From the NCBI RefSeq assembly GCF_040939455.1, contig NC_134119.1, forward strand, positions 1,996,501 through 2,060,500: a stretch of DNA of 64,000 nucleotides, read 5' to 3'. Both the position numbers and the translations under genes were made by a program. The notes beneath the pieces were generated by a model that did not search any database, was not told where the DNA came from, and worked only from the letters and a program-made list of their open reading frames with translations. This stretch comes from Microcebus murinus (lineage: Eukaryota; Chordata; Mammalia; Primates; Cheirogaleidae). Positions 55,129-64,000 of the stretch are shown piece by piece (the stretch's first letter is position 1; each line of letters opens with the position of its first letter).

Positions 55129-57029
55129 TGAACAAAAGTTATCCTTCTGTTCTCTAATAACTTGTCGGAAAGGCATTCAAGTGTCACCGAGCGTCACTAC
55201 AGCTCCGGTCTGTCCTGTCCTGGTGTCGGTACAAGCAGCCTCCTGGCAGGACTCAGCCTGGTCCAGACCTGGCTCTGCCCAAGCAGTGCCGCATGCCTGG
55301 GGCTCCACTGCAGCTCCGAGTTCTCTCGTTTCATGGGGGGCGGGAGACGGCGCCTGCACCTGGCGCGGACGGAGCGAGACGCTGACCAACCCCCAACCCA
55401 GGCCGGGCTGCTGTGAGCGCCCAGACATGCATTGTGATTACCAGTTTCCCGACACACTGAGCATTCTTAGCTTCCCGATGTTGTATTTCTTCGGTAGCGC
55501 TAATTGATCCCATTTAAAAATGTGCAAATTGGGAATATTAGAAAGGAAATGGCATTGCAGGGCCACGGCGAAGTTGCCGCATTAAAGAAGAGCTGCGGTG
55601 AGTTTGCAGAGCGATTTCTGGGCCCCACCTGTCTCACCCACAGTGGCTTCTGCCTGCTGGGGGTGTGCGCCGTGGCTCTGATCCTACTTCCTCTTTGGAA
55701 CAATTATGAAACACATGGGCGAGGCGGGCTCGGGACCGTGGGGACGGCAGGCCCGGCCTTCGAGACGGCCGAGGTCTGATGCGTCCGCACAGCCCTTCTC
55801 ACGGCTCTGCCGCGTCCTTGCGTTCTGATGATTAATTTTCAATTTGCATCTTTAAAAAGCTAAGATTTGATCCAGATGAGCTGGTCTGTTCTTGAAATAC
55901 TTATCTGTAGAGAACACATGTCGGTGCCTCGTGGGGAGGGCAGAACCCTTTCGAGGTCAGACGCTGACGTTACGTAAAGAGCGTCGCGGGGGTGTGCGTA
56001 GTGCCTCTCGCTCTGCGTCCCAGCGGTTCCCGGGTGCGCCTGAGGGTTCTGACGTGGCACCTGGAAGGGGAGGCCCAAGGGCAGGAGCCCTGCTCCCTGG
56101 CAAGGCGCCCACGCCACCCGCAGAGCCCACGTGCCGGCTGGCCCATGCCGCGTGACGCAGTGTGCAGCCTCTGCTTCTGCACCAACCCGAACAAAAAGGC
56201 GGACATCTTTGAAGGCAAAAACATCTTGAAAATGCCCGGGGTGCTTTTCCTTCTGACAAACCCACCCGGCAGTTTTCTAAACTGCACGATTTCCGGAACC
56301 TCAAACGCCACATTAAAGAGCAGGGACGCCTGGGCAGAGTCGGCGTCTTTGAAAGTGCGTGACCATGCGTGGTGGCCCAGTCCCGGCGGGCCCCATTCCC
56401 CGGAAGCCATCTATCTGGCCGGGACTCTGCAAGCCCAGCGAGGGGACGGGCCACTGAGGATGGCCGGGGGCTTCCGCTCCACAAACGCCCGAGAGAGCCT
56501 CATTCTGCAGACGGCCAGGGGCTCGCTACAGAGAGAGAGCTGCTTCCCTCTGCAGAATTGTGTCATTTCCGTGGGCGCCGTGTGCACACGGCGGTGCAGC
56601 CACGGAGGGGCGAGGAAGTGGAATGTCCCGTGGTCCAGCGGCCTCACCAGGGCCTCACCCTCCATGTGTGCCATGCTGTCGCCACGGCGCCAGCCAGTCC
56701 TGGAGGCTGTGTGCTGCCGGGTCCACGGCCCTGGGCACAGGAGGCTCTGCACACAGGCGGGCACGTCTGCAGGAAGGTGCATTTTACCTTTGTTCTTCTT
56801 TTCTAGGTTTGGACTAATGTGTGAGGTGCACACAGTGCCGTGTGCTGGGTGTGAGGTCACGGCCTGATCATGTTTTAAACGTGTGTGTGTGTCCCTGTGT
56901 CCAAGTCTGATGCCCGGATCTAGAACACGGCCGGCCCCCAGAATGCGCCCTCATGCCCACCCCCAGGCAGGGCCGGCCCCAGGTGGAGCCCACAGCTCTG
57001 CTGTCACCAGTTGGGGAGCAGGAGAACAC
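55129..57029. other. Spacer, no gene supported
   Basis: Contains a 91-codon plus frame at 55504-55779 whose codons 50-64 are hydrophobic (GVCAVALILLPLW), preceded by an AT-rich stretch. It has no signal that it is transcribed. The 291-codon frame at 55992 is overlapped by similar-length frames on the other strand. No RNA gene or dated repeat is recognised. Confidence 0.45.
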
Positions 57030-57410
57030 AGGCTCCCAGAGACCGCCACACCCCGACCCCAGGCGTCTGCAGATGTGATCAGGTGCAGGCCTCGGAGGTG
57101 GGAGATCCTCCAGGTGGGCCCTAAATGCAATGGAAGGGTCTTTCTAAGACAGAGGCAGGCGGGTCGGCGTCGGGGCGGGTGCGATTACGGCAGCAGAGTC
57201 GGCGGGACACAGCGCCGGAGCCGGAGAACTTGGACAGCCGCTGGGAGCGGGAAAAGGCCAGGAAACGGTCTCCCCAAAATCCTACAGAGCCAAACAAGGC
57301 CCTGCTGACCCACGTCAGACATCTGACCTCCAGAGCTGTGCAAGAATAAATCTGCTTTCGCCACCGGGCCATGGTCGTTTGTCACCGAAGCAACAGGGGC
57401 TAATGCGATT
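57030..57410 (+). mobile_element. MaLR-type (MLT1-like) LTR, sense
   Basis: GCAGATGTGATCAGGTGCAGG, GGTGGGAGATCCTCCAGGTGGGCCCTAAATGCAATGG, GGAAAAGGCCAGGAAACGG, ATCTGACCTCCAGAGCTGTGCAAGAATAAATCTG and TTTGTCACCGAAGCAACAGGGGCTAATG occur in the order of an MLT1-like LTR, including its AATAAA. Solo and worn. Confidence 0.75.
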
Positions 57411-58097
57411 AGCTGTGTCTGCACTGGGTTCACGCCGGTGGCTTCCGTCCTGTGTCTCCTGGCCCCGTTGCTCGACATGACGTCGGTGACAGTCCTCCTT
57501 GTCGCTGCACACGCTGCAGTCTTCCACGGCTGGGCTGCGTGCCGTTGCGCACACACACTGCAATCCCGCCACCCCCCACCCCCGCACGCGCACTGGGCAG
57601 CGCCCGGCACGGGCTGCTGCGAACACAGCGTGTGCGAACACGCCCGGCACTTTCTGTTGTGACAGAGACCCTCGTTTCCCCTGGGAGAACACCCGGGATT
57701 CCGGTCTGCCTTCTCTGGGCGTTCGTGTTCAGCTTCACTCACGAGACCCCGGTGAGCATTTTCCTGCGTGGCTGTGGCAATCCACACCTCCAAGAGCCGT
57801 TTATTCACCCAAAATCACTTGTCTGAGCAACTGCGGGGGCTGGGGGGGCTGGGGGTGCAGGGGTGAGTGAGGCAACGGGCCCCCGGCTCAGTGTCTGCAT
57901 CACTGGGGTTGCAGGGCAACGCCCAAAGGGAACTTAAACTGCTCCACTCCAGGCGCTAAAAAGCTCAAGGACGGGAACAGAACACGGTGGCAGGCAAGGT
58001 GTCCCTAAGGAGCTAACATCTCAATCAAGTCCTGAATAATGAAAAAGAACCAGCCACGTGCAGAACCAGAGGAAGAACTTTCTAGAAAGAAGATGCA
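57411..58097. other. GC-rich spacer, no gene seen
   Basis: A short GGGGGCTGGGGGGCTGGGGG run lies at about 57836. No other feature is recognised. Confidence 0.5.
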
Positions 58098-58229
58098 GGC
58101 TGGGTACGGTGTCTCATGCCTGTAATCCCAGCACTCTAGGAGGCCAAGGGGGGAAGGGTCGCTTGAGGATTTGAGGCCAAGAGTTTGAGACCAGCCTGGG
58201 CAATATAGGGAGATGCCGTCTCCAAAAAA

Positions 58230-58262
<33 letters not shown>

Positions 58263-58436
58263 GAAAAAATAGAAAAATTAGCCAGGTGCGGGGGTGGCAC
58301 ACCTGTGGTCCCAGGTACTCAGGAGGCTGATGCAGGAGGATGGCTGGAGCTCAGGAATTCAAGGCTGCAGTGACCTGCGATGACGCCACCGCACTCCAGC
58401 CTGGGTGACAGAGTGAGAATCTGTCTCTAGAAAAAG
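58098..58436 (+). mobile_element. Alu SINE, sense
   Basis: Starts GGCTGGGTACGGTGTCTCATGCCTG, has GAGACCAGCCTGGGCAATATAGG, a long A tract with GAAAGAAAAGAAAAG in the middle (about 58224-58270), and ends CACTCCAGCCTGGGTGACAGAGTGAG. Lacks the strepsirrhine middle variant seen at 45104 and is more diverged, so it is an older AluJ-type copy. The internal A tract has expanded to about 24 A. Confidence 0.93.
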
Positions 58437-58751
58437 GAGAAGCAGTCAGATGTTGGCCACTAACTTGGGAACGAGGCTTTGCATTTGCTCTCTTGGGTGT
58501 GTTCGCAAGGATCTCACGGTGGCCCTGTGAGCAGGCGCCTCCTCGCTGCCCGAGCACAGCAGACGCCGCCTGGCGCATTTGCTGCTGTGTCTGGGCAGAG
58601 TGACGGCTACCCAGGTTGAAAGGGATGCTGGCAGACCAGACAGGCACCCAGTCCCCGGCCTGTGAGCACCCCGAGAAACCTCGGCAGACCCCGGACCCTG
58701 GAAGTGGGTGCAGGGTCTTTTCTCCAAACGAAGGTTTGGAAGATTTGAATC
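58437..58751. other. Spacer between Alu and L1
   Basis: GC-rich single-copy DNA. Nothing recognised. Confidence 0.5.
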
Positions 58752-58765
58752 CAAACCAAGGGGCT
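58752..58765. repeat. L1 target-site duplication, left copy
   Basis: CAAACCAAGGGGCT, matched by CAAACCAATGGGCT at 59368-59381 (one mismatch in 14). The two copies bracket the twin-primed L1. Confidence 0.9.
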
Positions 58766-59367
58766 ATATGTGCACTTAGGTGCTGATCAGTTAATACCAA
58801 TTTGCTGGTGAGTACATGTGGTGCTTGTTTTTCCATTCTTGGGATACTTCACTTAGTAGTATGGGTTCCAGCTCTATCCAGGAAAATACAAGAGGTGCTA
58901 TATCATCATTGTTTACTATAGCTGAATAGGACTCCATGGTATACATATAACATATTTTATCAATCCACTCATCTATTGATGGGCACTTGGGTTGTTTCCA
59001 CAGCTTTGCAATTGTGAATTGTGCTGCTATAAACATTCGAGTGCAGATGTCTTTATTGTAGATTGTCCTTTGTACTTTTGGGTAGATGCCCAATAGTGGG
59101 ATTGATGGATGAAATGGTAGATCTACTTGTATCGATTTAAGGTATCTCGGTATCTCCATATTGCCTTCCACAGAGGTTGGGCAGGTGGAGGGGGAGGAGG
59201 GGACGGGTATATACATACATAATAAGTGAGATGTGCACCGTCTGGGGGATGGTCACGCTTGAAGCTCAGACTTTCTGGGGGAGGGGGGGCAATGGCATTA
59301 TAGGCAACCTTAAAATTTGTACCCCCATAATATGCTGTAATAAAAAACCAAACAAACAAAGACAAAA
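58766..59367 (+). mobile_element. 5'-truncated L1 with 5' inversion (twin priming)
   Basis: The right part (about 59184-59367) is L1 3' UTR in sense orientation: GGGGGAGGAGGGG, ATATACATACATAATAAGTG, GATGTGCACCGTCTGGGGG, ATTTGTACCCCCATAATATGC and an A-rich tail. The left part (58766 to about 59183) is inverted and carries the end of ORF2 plus about 25 bp of 3' UTR. Bracketed by a 14-bp target duplication. This is the classical product of twin priming during target-primed reverse transcription. The 3' UTR is of strepsirrhine type. Confidence 0.92.
58791..59183 (-). pseudogene. L1 ORF2 C-terminal fragment, inverted
   Basis: About 130 codons of the L1 ORF2 protein C-terminus, ending at a TAA whose complement is at 58791-58793. 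Landmarks are IPLLGIYPKVQ, FTIAKLWKQPKCPS and YTMESYSAIVN, in the usual order before the stop. The endonuclease and reverse transcriptase domains are absent. One frame change is likely near 59150, since the upstream QPLWKAIWRYRDTLNRYK piece lies in another frame. No function is expected. Confidence 0.9.
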
Positions 59368-59381
59368 CAAACCAATGGGCT

Positions 59382-62300
59382 GGGTTTATGTGACGAACGA
59401 CATTCAGGATCTATAGAAATATACGTGTGATGAAGTTGCTCAGTAACAAGAATTTTACTTTTTTTGCCAGACCTAGTCTAAATGTTTGCCATGATAAAAA
59501 CCGGCAAGGGAGTTGGGACCCTTGGGTTATGTTTATATTTCAGCCTCAGATCTCGGTTTCCCTCTGCGGCAGACGGGGGAATAGCAACTAGTTAATATAA
59601 ACGTGAACACGGGGGATCAGGGCCGTGGCTACAGCGCGAGGCTGCACCACGCTGATTCCGAGAGCAGTTCCCTTGGCTTTTATCTTTACGGGATTGCGAG
59701 AGGCTCCCGGCGTCCACACTCGTAACAGGCTCCCGGCTCCGGCTCTGAGGCGTGGCCACCTCGGCACACTGCACCATGCCGCACCACGGCGACGGGTCAT
59801 TTCTAGGACGTCTGACGAAGGTCGTTCGTCTCCTAGTACGATGGGCGTGGACGCGGCACGCCACCTCACGGCAGAGAGGAGCACGGGTGTCGTTGCCCGA
59901 GGGTGGCAAACGCAGAAACGCGATGGCTGTGGCTTCTGGGAGGTGCCCGAGGATCCCCGGGGAGGGGCGGGGCCAAAAGCAGAGGCTGGGGGAGCCCCTG
60001 AAACCCACTCACAAGGACCCCAAAACAAAATAAGCCCAGAAAAGGCATTTAGATGAATGTATTGACACCAGTAACAATAAGGCAGCTTTTTCTCAATGTT
60101 CTCCCTGGAAAAAACCAAAATAGCCTCACACACAAATCCCCGAAGACCCCGGATGTTTGGCATTTCCCGTAAGAAAAAATTCAGACTAATGGGAAATTGG
60201 CCTTCAGGAAAAACAGTGCCATTCCCCCAAAATCTCTGCCCGTGCTGTCTCCGCGTCTCGTCCGAGCAACGTGGAGAAAATCAGATCTCCGAGTCTCCAA
60301 GCCCCGGCTGGAGCCAGGTGCGCCGGGCGCGGTGACCACCACCAGACATTTCAGAAAAGGCACCAAGCGTGAAATTTATTTGATGCCTTGATACAAAACC
60401 ACCCTGCCATCGTGGAGAAGAGGGAAAGGTGTGAAAATTAGACAAATTAACCCAACTTTCCAGAGAAGCATCATTGTTTACGGCTTCAGCACCTGTCCTC
60501 ATTGTTTTTGGAAATTAAAGCAACTGGGACAAGCGGAGGAACGGGGCTGGTGGTCCAGGGCCGGCTTCTCCTGGGCAGGGAGCAGACAGGTGTCCCAGGA
60601 CGGGGGTGGCGGGAGCCCCGGCCGGGGACCCTGCCCACCTGACTCCGCCAGCCGCAACCGTTGCTCACCGCCTCCCTGCCCGGGAGTCGAAGAAAGCTGC
60701 ACTTTCTCATCAGTAGCACGTGAAAGGCACTGTCCTTTCATTAGTGCTTAACTGAGGTTGTCAGTCATCTAATTGCTTCAATGAAATATAATTAATTAAG
60801 AATAACATGCAGAGATATCTCCAGGAGCTGGAGATTGCACACTGCAATTTCTAGACTTTTTTTTCTGATAAACTGTGTCCTGCCAGACATTGTGCTGCTG
60901 CTGCATTTGGATAAGGGGCAAGCGACTCCACCGCCGGAGAAGCCGCGGTCCCCTTCGCCATTTGGGTTTCAGGATAAAGACAATCCAAAGTCTATTATTA
61001 TCTGTTGCAGAAAAGGCGTCCCTCGCAGAGTCCGGGAGCATCAGCTGGAGCTCCCGGTGGAGAGGTCAGGACCGGGGGCCACAGGAGGGGAACGCAGCCC
61101 CGCGTGGGCGCACGGCTCTCCGCACAGTGACGCCAAGCACCGCACACCTTGGGTTCCGCGGAACCCCTCCCTGTCCCCCTCATTCAGCCGGCGCATTTTC
61201 CACAAGACTCTCCGATGCCAGCTGCTGCACCAGCACAGGCTGGGGGAGGCCACGGGGGTCATTTCCCAGAGTGTGCTGATCTCTAGAGAGGTGGCCACGA
61301 CTTCAGAGTAGGGCGACCACCCAGAAGAAGCAAAGCAAAACCTGGGACGCCACACCAGCCCCGTCCCCAGACTCACCACGTCCAGAATCGACGGGAGAAA
61401 TTCCGTGTGAAGAGCTGCGTTAGCTGCGGTTCAACAGCACACGCCGAAACGCCCTCAGACCCCCCCAGGAGTATTTGCTCTCGGGCATGGAGCCCAGATG
61501 CCGGCAATCTGGAGGGATCGTACTGGCTGGGGTGGCGGAGACCGAGACCCGGTCCCCTATCTTTCTGCTGTGTCCACGTGTGGTTTTCATCTTCCAGGTG
61601 GCCTCGTGGTCCGGCCTGGCCCAGCAGTCAGTCCAGAGAGTGAAGGAGACTCCCCACCCCCCACGGCCCTCTCGTGGACTCGGAGTGCTGGCTTCCGTGA
61701 CCCCAACGCTCACACTCAGGAACCACTTCCTCAGCCTGTGTGGCTCGTTTTTAAACAAAAGTACGCACAACAGGTTTATGACAAGACAACCAGCAAGGAA
61801 AACAAAGACTGTCCCAACTTTCCCAAGAGCGGGGACATCTGCTGAGAATCTCGATCAGAAAGGCAGCTTGGAATATGTCCAAGTCCAGCGTTTTTCCAGA
61901 ACTTGCACCCTAATACCTAGGGACAGAATGAATGACACTCAAGAGATATGTATAAATACGTCCTCACTCAGCGGGACTCTGCCGGCCCAGGCACGGCGTC
62001 CAGCCCGGACAAAGTCACCGGGGTGCTGGGAGGTCAAAGTGCATCCGGAACAGGCCACGCGGGTCCAGAGCACGTGGACGCTCACGCGGCCCTCTAGCTG
62101 CTCTTGTTCACTGTCCGCTGAGAATCACAGGGTCGGACGGTGAGGGATGGCGTTGGCGGGCGAGATCCGCACCGCGGAATGAAGTTTCAGTGGCTCGCGT
62201 GGAGCAGAGCACACCTGCTTCTTAGAGGCAGGTGACAGTCGGACGGCGCCAGAGAGGAGGCCACGTCCGTGACAGCTGACATGCGTGGCGAGCCTGCTGG

Positions 62301-62469
62301 GCCACCGCGCCCAGGTGACAGCGGCCTGGGTTGCGGGGAAGGAATCACACCTCGTCAGATGACAGTGGCAACTAAGTCCTGGACTCCGAGTGAAGCAGGT
62401 CCCTTCCCCTGTGTGGCCGGCCTCACCCAATCAGGGCGTGGGAGAACAAGGCCCGGCAGCCTCCAAGAA
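59382..62469. other. Spacer with candidate conserved island
   Basis: No repeat is recognised over 3 kb apart from a possible MIR-like CAGATCTCGGTTTCCCTCTGCGGCAG near 59546. At 60360-61000 an island includes ATTAGACAAATTAACCC, GCATCATTGTTTACGGC, CATCTAATTGCTTCAATG and ATATAATTAATTAAGAATAAC. Overlapping frames of up to 222 codons at 61475 have no domain. Confidence 0.4.
60430..60860. promoter_or_regulatory. Candidate enhancer-like island, homeodomain/Sox motifs
   Basis: TCATTGTTT occurs twice (about 60470 and 60500), Sox-like. ATTAGACAAATTAAC, CTAATTGC and ATAATTAATTAAG are homeodomain-like. The block is GC-interrupted and lies in single-copy DNA. Regulatory function is inferred from motif clustering only. 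Confidence 0.25.
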
Positions 62470-62672
62470 GGCACCCGTGCCGGGACACTCCCGGGACTCG
62501 ATCCTCGGCCTCCACTCTCCCCGGGTCTCCTCCGCCTGCTCTGCACTGCATGCTTGCCGGCCCCACAGTCTCAGAGCCTGTGCCTTAAAATACACACCCC
62601 CAACTCCACACATATACACACCCACTGCCCTGTTTCCCTGGAGAACCCCGGCCAATGCACAGCCCACCCCGC
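62470..62672 (+). mobile_element. LTR-like interspersed repeat, 3' part
   Basis: Ends with CACATATACACACCCACTGCCCTGTTTCCCTGGAGAACCCCGGCCAATGC, resembling a common mammalian repeat ending 'ctattggttctgtttctctggagaaccctgactaat'. The upstream CCACAGTCTCAGAGCCTGTGCCTTAAAATACA fits the same consensus. I cannot name the family securely. Confidence 0.6.
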
Positions 62673-63897
62673 GCCCCCACCCCGGGGGTGCCGGGGCTCG
62701 AACAGTGTGGAATCTGCTCCCACTTTCGCTGTTAACAGCACTCTCGGGAACATCATCTCTGCTGCGCAGAGCTGCAGGAACCGCGGGCAAATCTATGACA
62801 ACGTAGAACCTGCCTCTGCAGACAGGCAAAGCCGAAAGTCTTGGCAGGTGCGTTATCGGCTCCAGGATAGGTGACCGAGGCCGCCACGCCTACATGCTCA
62901 TTCGGTTCTCCTGTGAGGACACAGCCCTGTGCAAACGGACATGGGGGCGAATCCCCCGCAGAGGGACCCTTGCAGGCTCGCACTCCTGCCAGGGTTGCTT
63001 CAGCTTGTGCAGGACACGGCACACAAAGCTCAGCCCCTCCGTGGACCCCGAGCGCCGGGAAAACAGTCAGTGGAGCAGAGCCCAGGTTCGAGGCCACGTC
63101 TCAGTAACGTGGCTCTGCAACGTCAGGGCAGGAGAGAACCTCGCCCGTCACTCGGACCACCTGTGCCTTCACGCGCGGCCGCCTCCCGCGGCAGGTGAGG
63201 CCCCTGCGCTGAAGACCCAACAGGGGGACGGGGTCCCTGCCCAGGAGGGAGCTGGCCCCTAACCTAACCTGCAATGTGATTTAAACGTCTCTATTGAATA
63301 CGTTAGCATGTTAAATGGGGAAAACCACAGCGCCACGTGACTCCGCCACTCTGAACACGACCACGGGACTTACTCGAAGTGCTTACTCACAGGGCAACAC
63401 GGGGCCTCGTCAGTAATAAGACACAGGGTTCGAGTTCAGTCCTCAAAGCCTGTGTTTCCAAAACCGTGTGTTTAGGGAGCCCAGGACACACGCAGACAAG
63501 CCCAGAGGTCGAGAGTGCACTTTGGGGTCTTCACCAGGTGAACCTGGCATGTGGCCAGCACCCAGGTGGGGACAGGACCCCGCCGGCCCCACCTGCCCTC
63601 CATCCTCCCCAACAAACACCGCCCAGGGGGAGCCTCGCTTTTCAAGACTTTATAGTTTTTTTCATATTTAAATAAATATTTTTATCAAGATAGTTTTTAC
63701 ATAAAGTTTTTAAGTAGTAAAAACTGTACACGAAAACCACTGGCCCTTCTTCGGGGAGCCCTGCCCACCCCTGGGGCATCTATGCCCCTGGGGGGCTCCC
63801 CTTAGGTTAGGGATGGGTCACAGGTAGGGACGGGGCCTCTGCGGGGCCACCCAGTGAGGCTGCCGTGCAGGTGGGGGCAGGGCTAGCGCAGAAGCGG
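62673..63897. other. Spacer, no gene seen
   Basis: GC-rich except for an AT-rich stretch at about 63640-63735 (CATATTTAAATAAATATTTTTATC and TTTTTAAGTAGTAAAAACTG). A CCTAACCTAACC pair at 63259 is not a telomeric repeat. No gene is recognised. Confidence 0.5.
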
Positions 63898-63955
63898 AGC
63901 GCCCACCTGCGCCCACCTGCGCCCACCTGCACCCACCTGCGCCCACCTGCGCCCG
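63898..63955. repeat. 10-bp repeat, GCGCCCACCT unit
   Basis: Five to six copies of GCGCCCACCT with one GCACCCACCT variant. Each junction reads CACCTG, the same E-box core as in the arrays at 16574, 28966 and 39172. It lies 45 bp from the window edge. Confidence 0.92.
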
Positions 63956-64000
63956 GCTGGGAGAGCTGCTGCAGCTGTGCCGTCCAGGACGCTGCCCCAC

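Noticed and set aside
54247..55176. 309- and 280-codon minus-strand frames rich in His, Pro, Ser and Ile
   Set aside because: These are translations of the GGAT/GGAC tetranucleotide array and its 160-bp cassettes.
55504..55779. 91-codon frame with a hydrophobic stretch that might be a small membrane protein
   Set aside because: The hydrophobic run is short, the start context is ordinary, there is no family resemblance, and overlapping minus frames exist. I keep it only as a possibility inside the spacer.
61475..62143. 222-codon plus-strand frame considered as a gene
   Set aside because: No domain, no splice structure, and other frames are open across the same interval. Nothing distinguishes it from GC-rich background.
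63255..63270. CCTAACCTAACC considered as a telomeric repeat
   Set aside because: Only two copies of a 5-bp unit lacking the third C or A of CCCTAA. No true telomeric array occurs in the window.

Overview
The window is nuclear DNA from a strepsirrhine primate, most likely a lemur. Two insertions support this. A dimeric Alu at 45104-45434 carries the middle-spacer variant (a tract like AACTAAAAATATATAG) typical of strepsirrhine Alus. An L1 at 58766-59367 has the strepsirrhine-type 3' UTR. Older primate Alus (5983, 26333, 58098), MIR, MER5-like hAT elements, MaLR-type LTRs and L1M fragments fit the same picture. Two TA-flanked 'GAAAATAAG' DNA transposons (27239 and 46461) and a mariner-type miniature element (52314) are also present; DNA elements of this kind are known from some lemur genomes. 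All family names are from memory and were not checked against a repeat library.

I find no protein-coding, rRNA or tRNA gene that I can support. The longest open frames (about 605 codons at 18594, 513 at 49515 minus, 455 at 30921 minus, 364 at 49322) lie mostly in tandem repeats whose unit length or composition keeps several frames free of stops. They show no domain, and the repeats are open on both strands. The window reads as intergenic or deep intronic DNA.

The main character is an exceptional density of minisatellites, more than fifteen distinct arrays: 134-bp (232), 17-bp (1976), 10-bp (16574, 28966, 47518, 63898), ACC-rich (18908), TCCA-type (20995, 43745, 54336), 29-bp (23048), CA-rich (31567), 13-bp (39172), 60-bp (49650) and 21-bp (50419). 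Together with high GC and frequent CpG this suggests a subtelomeric position, although no TTAGGG array is present.

Between the arrays lie AT-rich or mixed islands without recognisable repeats (about 1115-1385, 10100-10735, 11290-12240, 13700-15740, 17170-18520, 32430-32800, 35430-35800, 36850-37700, 42840-43480, 60360-61000). They hold homeodomain-like, octamer-like, Sox-like and E-box motifs and are candidate conserved non-coding elements, but conservation cannot be judged from one sequence. The best supported biological stories are the twin-primed L1 with a 14-bp target duplication, the Alu with an exact 13-bp duplication inside an older inverted L1, the two internally different copies of one DNA transposon family, and several unrelated arrays that each repeat the E-box CACCTG.
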